Source: Bacillota bacterium
Lineage (GTDB): Bacteria; Bacillota; Clostridia; Christensenellales; CAG-138
Assembly (NCBI GenBank): GCA_023451115.1
Contig: JAEXFV010000114.1
Location: forward strand, 1-33,776
Length of the DNA stretch: 33,776 nucleotides
Direction: 5' to 3'
Positions 1-7,366 of this stretch are shown here, piece after piece. Below the pieces are notes generated by a model. The model was given only the letters and a program-made list of their open reading frames with translations, made no database searches and had not been told where the DNA came from. The first letter of the stretch is position 1. The number at the start of each line of letters is the position of its first letter. The translations under genes were made by a program, and so were the position numbers.

Positions 1-72
1 GTGATAAAATGTTTGCAGCACAGGTGATGAACACCCCGTTTTGTGTACGGGAATGGGAAGGGATTTGGCAGG

Positions 73-555
73 ATGCAGATTAGATATGCAACACAACAGG
101 ATATGCAACAGCTTGCCTGGATTGAGATGATTTCTTATCCACAAGCGGAAAGCGCTTCCAGAGAGAGCATTCAGAAAAGAGTGACAATATTCCCAAATCA
201 TTTTTGGGTTTTGGAAGAGGGCGGAACGATATGCGCCTTTATCAACGGCATGGTAACCGATTTTGCCGATCTTACCGACGAAATGTATGATCATGCGGAT
301 CTGCACAATGATAACGGAAAATGGCAGATGATTTTTTCCGTGGCGACTGCTCCCCAGCACCGGGGGAAAGGATATGCGGGAGCCATTATGAAGCGGGTGA
401 TTTCCGACGCAAGAAGACAAAACCGGGCGGGCATTGTCTTGACCTGTAAGGCGCGTTTGCTGGGGTTTTACAGCAAATTTGGCTTTGAAAATGAAGGGAT
501 ATCCAAATCCACCCATGGCGGTGCAACCTGGTATCAAATGCGATTGATATTTTGA
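73..555 (+). CDS. GNAT family N-acetyltransferase (AANAT-like)
   Basis: This is a 160-residue single-domain acetyltransferase expected to move an acetyl group from acetyl-CoA to an amine. The acetyl-CoA loop is visible as Q-H-R-G-K-G-Y-A after a hydrophobic strand (IFSVATAP). The end is typical of the arylalkylamine N-acetyltransferase-like bacterial branch: VLTCK, then FYSKFGFENEG, then STHGGATWY. The ATG at 73 is preferred because AAGGGA lies about 9 bases upstream and the protein then begins directly with the first beta strand (MQIRYAT). A GTG at 43 would add ten residues without a ribosome binding site. It stands alone ahead of asnS. The substrate cannot be told from sequence. Family assignment is firm, function is inferred. 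Confidence 0.85.
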   Translation: MQIRYATQQDMQQLAWIEMISYPQAESASRESIQKRVTIFPNHFWVLEEGGTICAFINGMVTDFADLTDEMYDHADLHNDNGKWQMIFSVATAPQHRGKGYAGAIMKRVISDARRQNRAGIVLTCKARLLGFYSKFGFENEGISKSTHGGATWYQMRLIF

Positions 556-737
556 TCTGGTTTTGCTTGGTATGGTAGCCGGCTTTTGTGTGAAAAGGCC
601 AGGCAAAATGTTTGGATTTTCCCCCGTTTGCCAGCCTGCCAAGGTACATTCGTTTTACAGTTTTTGCCGATGAATACAGCAAAAGGCCAATCCTTTTTGG
701 TTTTTTGGCTGAAAAACGTGCCCCTTTGCCGGTAATA

Positions 738-771
738 TGCTATACTAAGCCTACGAACAGCATGCAGGAGG
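738..771 (+). promoter_or_regulatory. Extended -10 promoter candidate and strong RBS for asnS
   Basis: TGC followed by TATACT (738-746) forms an extended -10 element. No good -35 hexamer lies 16-18 bases upstream. A perfect AGGAGG at 766-771 sits 11 bases before the ATG at 783 and decides that start. I looked for a T-box leader in 556-765, as often precedes aminoacyl-tRNA synthetase genes, and saw no T-box core sequence. Confidence 0.45.
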
Positions 772-782
772 AAAATCCCAAC

Positions 783-2159
783 ATGATCAAGCTCAAGCAA
801 TTGCAAGCCGACCCTGCGGCATATGCAGGGGCGGTAACCGTAACCGGCTGGGTGCGCACCGTGCGCGAGGGGAAGACGGCCGGGTTTGTGGAACTGGTGG
901 ACGGCTCTGCCTTCAGGCCCATACAGGTGGTGTATGAGCGGGACGAACGCAACCTGGGGGAGGGATTATCCACCGGCTGCGCCATTCAGGTAGAAGGGGA
1001 GTTGGTACTTACCCCCGAAGCGCCCCAACCTTTTGAAATTAAAGCAAGTAAAATAGAGGTGCTGGGAAGCTGCCCGGCAGACTATCCTTTGCAGAAAAAA
1101 CGGCACAGCCTGGAGTTTTTGCGCACCATCCAGCACCTAAGGGCCCGCACCAATACCTTCCAGGCCACCTTCCGGGTGCGCTCGGTAGCGGCGGCCGCTG
1201 TGCATGAGTTTTTCCAGCAGAGGGGCTTTGTGTATGTGCATACCCCTATTCTCACCGGCAGCGACTGCGAGGGTGCAGGAGAGATGTTCCGGGTTACCAC
1301 CCTGGATGCGGACAATCCCCCCAGGGACGAGCAGGGTAAGGTGGATTTTTCTCAGGACTTTTTTGGCCAGAACGTAAATCTTACCGTCAGCGGCCAGCTG
1401 TATGGCGAAGCGTATGCTCTGGCCTTTGGCGATATTTACACCTTTGGCCCCACCTTCCGGGCGGAAAAATCTTACACGGCCCGCCACGCAGCGGAGTTTT
1501 GGATGATCGAGCCGGAAATGGCCTTTTGCGACCTGGAAGGCAACATGGAAGTGGCGGAGGCCATGGTGAAGTATATCATCGCTACCGTTTTAGAGCGCTG
1601 CCCCCAGGAGATGGCCTTCTTCAACCAGTTTATCGACAAAGGCTTGCTGGAGCGGTTGGACAACGTGGTGTCCAACGAATTTGCAAGGGTGAGCTATACG
1701 GAGGCCGTGGAGATTTTGATGAACAGCGGCGCAACGTTCCAGTACCCGGTCAGCTGGGGATGCGATTTGCAAACCGAGCACGAGCGGTATCTTACCGAGC
1801 AGGTATATAAGCGGCCGGTATTTGTGACGGATTATCCCAAGGAAATCAAGGCTTTTTACATGCGCCAAAATCCGGATGGGAAAACCGTGGCTGCAGTGGA
1901 TCTGCTGGTGCCCGGCGTGGGAGAAATTATCGGCGGCAGCCAGCGCGAAGAGCGGCTGGATGTGCTGGAAGCCCGGATGGACGAGTTGGGGATGGATAAA
2001 ACCCCCTACGGATGGTATATGGAGCTTAGAAGGTATGGCGGCGTAGCTCACGCGGGTTATGGCCTGGGCTTTGAGCGCATGGTAATGTACCTAACCGGCA
2101 TGGCCAATATCCGGGACGTGCTCCCATTCCCCCGCACCACTGGCAGCATTGAAATGTAA
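783..2159 (+). CDS. asnS: Asparagine--tRNA ligase
   Basis: This is a 458-residue class IIb aminoacyl-tRNA synthetase that charges tRNA-Asn with asparagine in the cytoplasm. An N-terminal OB-fold anticodon-binding domain (about residues 1-105) carries VTGWVRTVREGK. The class II catalytic domain follows, with motif 2 around residue 225 (TFRAEKSYTARH) and motif 3 near the C terminus (GLGFERMVMYLTG). The protein ends IRDVLPFPRT, the typical asparaginyl ending, and its length matches bacterial AsnRS. The reading frame is open back to 612, but the AGGAGG at 766-771 and the family N terminus place the start at 783. It appears monocistronic: the next gene is on the other strand. Confidence 0.97.
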   Translation: MIKLKQLQADPAAYAGAVTVTGWVRTVREGKTAGFVELVDGSAFRPIQVVYERDERNLGEGLSTGCAIQVEGELVLTPEAPQPFEIKASKIEVLGSCPADYPLQKKRHSLEFLRTIQHLRARTNTFQATFRVRSVAAAAVHEFFQQRGFVYVHTPILTGSDCEGAGEMFRVTTLDADNPPRDEQGKVDFSQDFFGQNVNLTVSGQLYGEAYALAFGDIYTFGPTFRAEKSYTARHAAEFWMIEPEMAFCDLEGNMEVAEAMVKYIIATVLERCPQEMAFFNQFIDKGLLERLDNVVSNEFARVSYTEAVEILMNSGATFQYPVSWGCDLQTEHERYLTEQVYKRPVFVTDYPKEIKAFYMRQNPDGKTVAAVDLLVPGVGEIIGGSQREERLDVLEARMDELGMDKTPYGWYMELRRYGGVAHAGYGLGFERMVMYLTGMANIRDVLPFPRTTGSIEM

Positions 2160-2321
2160 GCGGGGTACACATGGGGCAAGGCGGCCCGTTTGAATTTGCC
2201 GTTTTGGCCATGCGCGAGCAGGAGCGGATTACCCCTTTCAGGGTTTCGTGGATGATAGGCCCCACCCTATGAAAACAGGAGAAGCAGAGACTTCAAAAAT
2301 CATTGCCTTTTTAGTATGCTC

Positions 2322-2348
2322 AAAGGCGCAAGCATGGCTTGCGCCTTT
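2322..2348 (-). terminator. 12-bp perfect hairpin ending the minus-strand gene
   Basis: AAAGGCGCAAGC and GCTTGCGCCTTT are perfect 12-bp arms around a 3-base ATG loop. It lies 18 bases downstream of the TAG at 2367-2369 that ends the second part of the minus-strand frame, and about 160 bases after the asnS stop, so it may stop both genes. Neither side has a long T run, so termination is inferred from stem strength and position. Confidence 0.55.
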
Positions 2349-2366
2349 GCTGTTGGGGGGCAGGCG

Positions 2367-2510
2367 CTATCGCCGCCGGACCACCCGCACCCAATAGCCT
2401 CCGTCCCGGGATTTGATGTAGCGGGAAAATCCCTGGAGATGCCGGGGAGGCACAGGCCGGTAATCTCCAGGCACGGCGGTGATAACATAATACTCATTGC
2501 CCCGCTGCAT
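2367..2510 (-). pseudogene. Detached C-terminal segment of the disordered protein (beyond an in-frame TAA)
   Basis: This 47-codon stretch is in exactly the same frame as the gene at 2523-3926 and follows its TAA after four codons (LEGE). It reads MQRGNEYYVITAVPGDYR, then a proline turn, GFSRYIKSRDGGYWVRVVRRR, then TAG. The alternating hydrophobic pattern and aromatic-rich strands look like a real small beta domain rather than chance translation. The simplest reading is a single-base change of a Tyr codon to TAA, or a sequencing error, since W-Y-L-E-G-E would restore a continuous strand. Independent translation from ATG 2510 is possible: GGAAGGGG lies just upstream, but too close for an ideal ribosome binding site. 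The end lies 18 bases from a strong hairpin, as expected for the true gene end. Confidence 0.6.
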
Positions 2511-2522
2511 TTCCCCTTCCAA

Positions 2523-3926
2523 TTACCAGCCTTGCCCTTGGGGGCGGAAAATCTTGCGCCAGGTAGAGCGGGGGAATGTATTGGGGAAGGGGTTTTCTAC
2601 CGGCCTGGCGGTGTGGCCAGGCATGCCCTGGGGCCGGGGCTGCATCTGCTGGTTACGCCCGGAAGGTGGTTGGGGCGGTGATTGCATCATGGAGGAAAGA
2701 TCGGCCTGCCATTTTGCGCCGCTGATGGAAAGCGGCGTTGCCTGAGCGGGCACAGCCTGGTTTGGGGCAGAGGAAGACGGCTGCATGGGGGCGGGCTGGA
2801 AAGCAGCACGGGGCGGAGCGGGTTGGTCGCTGGGAAACAGCAATGCTGCCCGGCCTAAAATTTCGTCCAGCGCTGCACTGCCGCCCAAGGGTGGCGTATG
2901 AGGCCCGTCGGCCTGGGGAGCATGCTGGTTTGGGGCGGCATTCCCGGGGGCTGGGGAACGGTTGGGCCTGGGGTTATTTTGCCCCATGGCAGCAGGTGTT
3001 GGCTGTTGTCCTTGGGCGTCTATAGGCCGGGAGGCAGCTTGGGTGCCAAGGTTGCTGGAATTGGGCGCACCCTGGCTGGGATGGGGTTGCGCAGAGGAAT
3101 CCGGTGGCGTTTGTGGCCCGTTGGCTTTAGCGGCGGCAGGCTGCAACGGCGCCATATGGGAAGCGGATGGTTCCTGGCCGGATACCGTGCTTGCTTTGTT
3201 GGGTACGCTGCGGGAAATGTCGATGCGGGGCTCTTGCCGGGGCGGCTCCTTGCCGGAAACATGGGGGCCTTCCAAAGGAAGAATAGCGCCGGGCCCAGGC
3301 CTTTCCTGCTCAATAGAGGCGGGCGCAGGGCTTGGCTGCCCCTGTTCCGGCGCGGAGGCGGCTTTCCCCTTGGCGCCCTGTAAAGGGCGGGAATTGGCTT
3401 GGTGGGCAGCCGTTTCCTGCAGGGAAAGTATTGGGACGGCCTGTGCCGTGCCCTGGATGGGAGAAGGCCGTGTGGCGGCAGCTGGATGTTCTTTGGGGCG
3501 GGACGCGATCTGGGGCGCTGCTTTGGCAGGCCCAGTGGCGGCCTGAGGCTGATCGGGCGTTGCCTGCGCAAGCGGCTGTGGGGCGGCGGGGCGAACGGCA
3601 GCTTGCGTCCGCTGCATGGCGGCCATGCGCAGGCGCACCTTTTCCTGCTCCAGATGAATACGCGCGCCACGCATAGCGCCAGCGCACAGGCAGGCTCCCT
3701 GGTGCATCACCGCCGCGCCCAGAATGTTGCCGGAAACCTGGGTTGTTTCCCCTGGGGGCAGCAGAACAGGGCCCTGGGTGGTAAAAAGCCAGATCTCTCC
3801 ATCTGGAGGCAGCTCGTCGGTGCGCCCTATCAGCTGCGCACTCACTCCGCGGGTATCCTGATTGAGCCGTAATACCGCCGCCGCTTTGCCGGACGCGGAC
3901 ATAAGGGAAAGCATATGTTGTGCCAT
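2523..3926 (-). CDS. Unrecognised protein with small N-terminal domain and long Pro/Ala/Gln-rich disordered region
   Basis: I do not recognise this 467-residue protein. Residues 1 to about 105 look folded, with alternating strands (AAAVLRLNQDTRGVSAQLIGR, IWLFTTQGPVLLP) and a Cys pair in GACLCAGAM. Residues from about 106 to 440 are low-complexity Pro, Ala, Gln and Ser, certainly disordered. The end (STWRKIFRPQGQGW) begins what looks like a folded segment but is cut by TAA; the same frame continues for 51 codons. There is no signal peptide or membrane span. AGGAGG at 3934-3939 places the start at 3926. It is divergent from the dnaD operon with about 310 bases between. The folded-tether-folded design would suit a scaffold or surface-associated protein, but that is a guess. 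Missing the last domain, the product may be non-functional. Confidence 0.6.
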   Translation of the reverse strand: MAQHMLSLMSASGKAAAVLRLNQDTRGVSAQLIGRTDELPPDGEIWLFTTQGPVLLPPGETTQVSGNILGAAVMHQGACLCAGAMRGARIHLEQEKVRLRMAAMQRTQAAVRPAAPQPLAQATPDQPQAATGPAKAAPQIASRPKEHPAAATRPSPIQGTAQAVPILSLQETAAHQANSRPLQGAKGKAASAPEQGQPSPAPASIEQERPGPGAILPLEGPHVSGKEPPRQEPRIDISRSVPNKASTVSGQEPSASHMAPLQPAAAKANGPQTPPDSSAQPHPSQGAPNSSNLGTQAASRPIDAQGQQPTPAAMGQNNPRPNRSPAPGNAAPNQHAPQADGPHTPPLGGSAALDEILGRAALLFPSDQPAPPRAAFQPAPMQPSSSAPNQAVPAQATPLSISGAKWQADLSSMMQSPPQPPSGRNQQMQPRPQGMPGHTARPVENPFPNTFPRSTWRKIFRPQGQGW

Positions 3927-4120
3927 GCATATTCCTCCTGATTGGTGGATGGGGCAAAAATGCCCTTCTATACTGCATGTATATGCGGCGTTCCCGGGAA
4001 ATTGAGCGCAGAAACCCGGCGTTTCGCCAAAACCTGCAGGCGGTTATAAGCCGCCACCCCATCCCATGGCCATATCGGGAGGGAAACCCATTTTTTTCGT
4101 ATCTTCCTCAAAGCGGTATA

Positions 4121-4129
4121 TGGTATAAT
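4121..4129 (+). promoter_or_regulatory. Extended -10 promoter for the dnaD operon
   Basis: TGG directly precedes a perfect TATAAT, giving the TGnTATAAT extended -10 form. The region 15-20 bases upstream has no clear TTGACA, which extended -10 promoters tolerate. Transcription would start near 4136, leaving a leader of about 100 bases before the ATG at 4238. Confidence 0.6.
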
Positions 4130-4214
4130 AATATGTCGAATACATAACGTTTGCAGGCCCTTTGCCCAAAGCCAACCAGCGGTGGGGGTGGCAATAGCGG
4201 CGTGCAAAACATAG

Positions 4215-4237
4215 CGGCGGAGAATGAAAAACCGCCG
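4215..4237 (+). promoter_or_regulatory. Hairpin abutting the dnaD start codon
   Basis: CGGCGG (4215-4220) and CCGCCG (4232-4237) are perfect 6-bp arms, and the ATG follows at once at 4238. The only purine-rich ribosome-binding-like sequence, GGAGAA, begins inside the left arm. If this ATG is the true start, the hairpin could limit translation. The alternative is an upstream GTG (4202) or TTG (4151) start, in which case the repeat lies inside the coding region. Confidence 0.35.
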
Positions 4238-5449
4238 ATGGAGGGTATCCCTTTGAGCTGCTTTTTCTCCCCTCAGGCCCAGCCGTATGCGGTGACGCCG
4301 GTGGACAACCTGTTTTTAGCGGAATATATGCCCCGCGCCAGTGGCTTTCAGGCGCAGGTGTATTTGTATGGGCTGATGCTGTGCCAGCACCCGGCCATGG
4401 GCGGCGGTGCGCAAGACATTGCAGCGGCGCTGCGGGCTACCCAGGAGGATGTGCTGGATGCCTTCCTTTACTGGCAGGGGCAGGGCCTGGTGCAAATCAA
4501 GAGCAAAGAGCCGCTGGAAGTGGAATACCTTTGTCTGCGCATGCAGGGGTATCGGCAGACGGCGCAGGTGCCGGGGCAGTATTATGAGCTGGTGCAGGCC
4601 CTGCAGCGGGCATTTGCGCCCCGGGCGCTTCATGCAGCGGATTTGAAGCATGTATACGATTGGATAGAGGTTTACGGCCTGGAAGAAGGGGCTGTGTTGG
4701 CGCTGACGGAGCACTGCCTTGCCCTGAAGGGCAATCAGGCCGGCGTGAAATACATGGATACAGTAGCGCGCTCCTGGGCGGATGCAGGGGTGCATACCCG
4801 GGAAGAGGCGTTGGCTTATATGGAGGAGTATTATGCCCTGACCGGAGGCGCTGCCATGGTGCTCAAACGTTGGCGCATGCGGCGCCAGCCCACCCAGGAT
4901 GAGCTGGAGCTGTACGAAAAATGGGTAAAAGATTGGGGATTTACCCAGGAAGCGGTGTTGGCCGCCTGCCCAGCTGTTACCAGCGCCAATACCCCAAGCT
5001 TTAAATACCTGGACGGGGTGCTAAGCCGCCTGCGCCAGGAGGGAAGCCGGGAGGCAGGGCAGGTGCAGGGGGAATTGGAAAAAGACCGGGTGCAGGCCGA
5101 TTTTGCCCGGGAGGTGTTTGCCCAGTTGGGCCTGGGGGGCAGTGGCACGCCAGGACAGAGGCAAAGCCTGTTTGCCTTTTTGGAAGAGGGGGGCATGCCC
5201 CGGGCGGTGGTACTGCTGGCAGCGCAGCAGGCCGCCAGCAAGCGGGATCCGTTCACCTATCTCAAGCGGCTGCTGGCCAACTGGCAGCGGCAGGGGGTGG
5301 ATACCCCCGAGAAAGCCCGGGAGGAAATCCGGCATAAGGCCCAGCCCCAGGCCGGCGCCGCCCAAAAGCGGGAGGCATTGGAATACCCCCAGCGGCAGTA
5401 CTCGGAAGAGGAACTGCAGCATGTGTATGTGAATTTGGATGAGGAGTAA
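4238..5449 (+). CDS. DnaD/DnaB2-domain replication initiation protein
   Basis: This 403-residue protein belongs to the Firmicutes DnaD/DnaB family, which helps load the replicative helicase with DnaA and DnaI. The N-terminal winged-helix part shows TPVDNLFLAEYMP and VYLYGLMLCQ, characteristic of clostridial members. DnaD-type domains follow, including LKRWRMRRQPTQDELELYEKW and a YLDGVLSRL helix. A second copy-like element comes later (PFTYLKRLLANWQRQGV), and the tail is charged. The ATG at 4238 is chosen because family members begin shortly before the PLSCFF segment; its ribosome binding site is weak and the frame is open upstream to TTG 4151. The downstream helicase-loader-like gene is 6 bases away, with its ribosome binding site inside this gene's end. 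Family is clear; the precise step is inferred. Confidence 0.85.
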   Translation: MEGIPLSCFFSPQAQPYAVTPVDNLFLAEYMPRASGFQAQVYLYGLMLCQHPAMGGGAQDIAAALRATQEDVLDAFLYWQGQGLVQIKSKEPLEVEYLCLRMQGYRQTAQVPGQYYELVQALQRAFAPRALHAADLKHVYDWIEVYGLEEGAVLALTEHCLALKGNQAGVKYMDTVARSWADAGVHTREEALAYMEEYYALTGGAAMVLKRWRMRRQPTQDELELYEKWVKDWGFTQEAVLAACPAVTSANTPSFKYLDGVLSRLRQEGSREAGQVQGELEKDRVQADFAREVFAQLGLGGSGTPGQRQSLFAFLEEGGMPRAVVLLAAQQAASKRDPFTYLKRLLANWQRQGVDTPEKAREEIRHKAQPQAGAAQKREALEYPQRQYSEEELQHVYVNLDEE

Positions 5450-5455
5450 AAACGC

Positions 5456-6403
5456 ATGTCTCAAAAGGCCATTTTAGCAGGATATGAGCGCATCCGGGCC
5501 CAGGAGCAGGCGGACCTGCGCTACCGTGCCCAACAGGCATACGCCCGCTGCCCCAGGCTGGAAGAGATCGCCAGGGAACGGCGGCAGGCAGTGCTGGAAA
5601 CAGGGGAAGCCATGCGCCGTGGAGAAGGCCGGGCCCAGGCGCGGGAAGCCGCCCTCAGCCGCCTGAACGCATTGGACACGGAGCAGGCAGCCCTGCTGCA
5701 GAGTCTGGGATTGCCCCCGGATCATCTCACATTGCATTACCGCTGCCCTGCCTGCCGGGACACGGGCTATGTGGAGCAGGGGGGCGTGCGCAGGCCCTGC
5801 GCCTGCCTGGTGCGCCAGCGGATGCGGGACGCCTATCATACCTCCGGCGTAGAAGAGGGAGAAACGTTTGCCGCTTTTGATCCCAAGGTGTTCCCCAACG
5901 ACCGCCAGCGCAGGCAAATGGAAAAAGCCAGGGACCTCTGCCTTACCTATGCGGAGCATTTCCCGGATTGCCAGCCCAGGGATCTGCTGCTCCTTGGTAT
6001 GGCTGGCCTGGGCAAAACCTATTTGATCAACTGCATTGCCAACCGGGTGCTGGAGCGGGGGCATATGGGTGTGGTGAAGGTGACGGCCTATAACCTGATC
6101 GACGCCATTTTAAAACAGATCCGGCAGGGAGGGGACCCGGCGGAGCGGTTTTTCCATTGCGGGCTGCTGCTCATCGATGATTTGGGCACTGAGCCTATGA
6201 TGCACAACATTACCCTGGAATACCTGTTCAGCATCCTCAACGAGAGGCAAAACGCCGGGCGCGCCACGGTGATCGCCAGCAATTTTTCCGCCCAGGAGTT
6301 GCAGCAGCGATATGGCGAGCGGGTGTTTTCCCGGCTGTTTGACCCTAAAGCCTGCGCGGTGTTGCGCCTGAGTGGCGAGAGCCTGCGCCTGAACCGCCTA
6401 TGA
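5456..6403 (+). CDS. DnaC/DnaI-like ATPase (putative helicase loader)
   Basis: This is a 315-residue AAA+ protein of the DnaC/DnaI/IstB type, predicted to load the replicative helicase. Residues 1-90 are charged and helical. A zinc-binding knuckle follows, with Cys97, Cys100, Cys115 and Cys117 (CPAC then CAC). The ATPase domain has Walker A GMAGLGKT at 181-188, Walker B LLLIDDLG at 237-244, and FSRLF near 291-295 in the arginine-finger region. GAGGAG at 5441-5446, within the end of the dnaD-like gene, sits 9 bases before the ATG. That pairing is what identifies it as the chromosomal primosome loader rather than a transposon IstB: there is no transposase nearby. Its stop overlaps the ispE start. 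Confidence 0.88.
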   Translation: MSQKAILAGYERIRAQEQADLRYRAQQAYARCPRLEEIARERRQAVLETGEAMRRGEGRAQAREAALSRLNALDTEQAALLQSLGLPPDHLTLHYRCPACRDTGYVEQGGVRRPCACLVRQRMRDAYHTSGVEEGETFAAFDPKVFPNDRQRRQMEKARDLCLTYAEHFPDCQPRDLLLLGMAGLGKTYLINCIANRVLERGHMGVVKVTAYNLIDAILKQIRQGGDPAERFFHCGLLLIDDLGTEPMMHNITLEYLFSILNERQNAGRATVIASNFSAQELQQRYGERVFSRLFDPKACAVLRLSGESLRLNRL

Positions 6404-7242
6404 GCAGCCGGGTTTATTTTGCCCCTGCCAAAGTGAACCTGGCGCTGGATGTGCTGGGAACCCGGCAGGACGGCTACCATGAGCTGGACGGGGTAATGGC
6501 TTCCCTGGACTGGGGGGACACCCTGGCGTTTTCTCCCGGGAAGGATGTGCAGGTTACCTTCTGCGGCATGGAAGCGCCCCGGGAAAACACGGTGACCCGG
6601 GCCGTGGTCGCCTATCAGAAAGCGGCGGGCAAGCCCAGGGCTGGGGCCCATATCCAGGTGATAAAGCGTACGCCTCACGAGGCGGGGCTGGGCGGCGGCA
6701 GCGCCGACGGGGCCGCAGCCATCCGCGCCATGGAAGATGCGTACGGGCCCTTGTCCTCCCAAATTCGGGAGGAGGTTGCCTGCAGCGTGGGGGCGGATGT
6801 GCCGTTTTGCCTTGCTGGAGGGCTTTGCCGCTGCCAGGGGATCGGAGAGCGGCTCACGGCGCTGCCCGCCTGCCCGGTGGAGCTTTGGTTATTGCTGGTA
6901 AAACCCCGGCAGGGGATTTCTACAGCGGCGTTGTTTGGCGGGCTGGAGGAAACCGGGCTGGTCCATCCGGACGTGCCGGCGGTGATGGCTGCGTTGCAGG
7001 CAGGGGATCTGGCGTGGCTGGGGCAGGCCATGGGCAATGCCCTGGAAGGGCCTGGGGAAAGGCTGCTGCCCGTTCTGGGGCGCATCAAATCCCAGCTGTT
7101 GGAAGCAGGGGCTTTGGGTGCGGTGATGACTGGCTCCGGCTCCACCATGGTGGGGTTGTTTCCTGGCAGGGAGCAGGCGCTTGCGGCAAGGCACGGGTTT
7201 GGGGAATACCCTTTTGTGCAGGTGGTAAGGGCGGGCGCCTGA
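6400..7242 (+). CDS. ispE: 4-diphosphocytidyl-2-C-methyl-D-erythritol kinase
   Basis: This 280-residue GHMP kinase phosphorylates the 2-hydroxyl of CDP-methylerythritol with ATP, the fourth step of the MEP isoprenoid pathway. Diagnostic features are PAKVN with Lys11, DGYHEL, the ATP-binding glycine loop EAGLGGGSAD at 94-103, GADVPF with Asp133 as the likely catalytic base, and the C-terminal GHMP motif MTGSGSTMVGLF. Length equals the usual IspE. Its ATG overlaps the preceding stop as ATGA (6400-6403), so it is translationally coupled to the primosome gene and ends the operon at a strong terminator. In many Clostridia ispE lies near other genes; here it shares an mRNA with replication functions. 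Confidence 0.96.
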   Translation: MSSRVYFAPAKVNLALDVLGTRQDGYHELDGVMASLDWGDTLAFSPGKDVQVTFCGMEAPRENTVTRAVVAYQKAAGKPRAGAHIQVIKRTPHEAGLGGGSADGAAAIRAMEDAYGPLSSQIREEVACSVGADVPFCLAGGLCRCQGIGERLTALPACPVELWLLLVKPRQGISTAALFGGLEETGLVHPDVPAVMAALQAGDLAWLGQAMGNALEGPGERLLPVLGRIKSQLLEAGALGAVMTGSGSTMVGLFPGREQALAARHGFGEYPFVQVVRAGA

Positions 7243-7307
7243 AAGCGGCGTTACCGCTCCACTGCCCAAATGCGGAAGGACGTTCAGAAACCCGCTCAGT
7301 CAAATCA

Positions 7308-7343
7308 AAAAGGGCCATGTTTCATGTGAAACATGGCCCTTTT
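7308..7343. terminator. Bidirectional terminator between ispE and the oxidoreductase gamma gene
   Basis: A 17-bp perfect inverted repeat runs from AAAAGGGCCATGTTTCA (7308-7324) to its complement (7327-7343). The arms start and end in A and T runs, so a U-tract is produced on either strand. It lies 65 bases past the ispE stop and 24 bases past the stop of the convergent gene, fitting an intrinsic terminator for both. Confidence 0.92.
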
Positions 7344-7366
7344 GCAGGATTTTATGGGAATATTGG

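Larger units (their letters stand above)
3927..4237. other. Divergent intergenic region between the disordered-protein gene and dnaD
   Basis: This 311-base stretch holds no convincing gene. It contains the AGGAGG site of the minus-strand gene (3934-3939), an inverted repeat TATAC-TGCAT-GTATA (3969-3983) that could be an operator or part of the minus-strand promoter, the extended -10 for dnaD (4121-4129) and a hairpin directly before the dnaD ATG. Confidence 0.5.

Noticed and set aside
556..765. T-box riboswitch upstream of asnS
   Set aside because: No T-box bulge sequence, specifier-loop layout or antiterminator was seen, and only a weak GGCAAA/TTTGCC hairpin is present.
2160..2321. A small gene between asnS and the minus-strand hairpin
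   Set aside because: No ribosome binding site or coding-like pattern was found. It holds only the asnS 3' flank.
5456..6403. IstB-type transposition ATPase
   Set aside because: The gene has a zinc knuckle and is translationally linked to a dnaD-like gene and ispE; no transposase or terminal inverted repeats are near.
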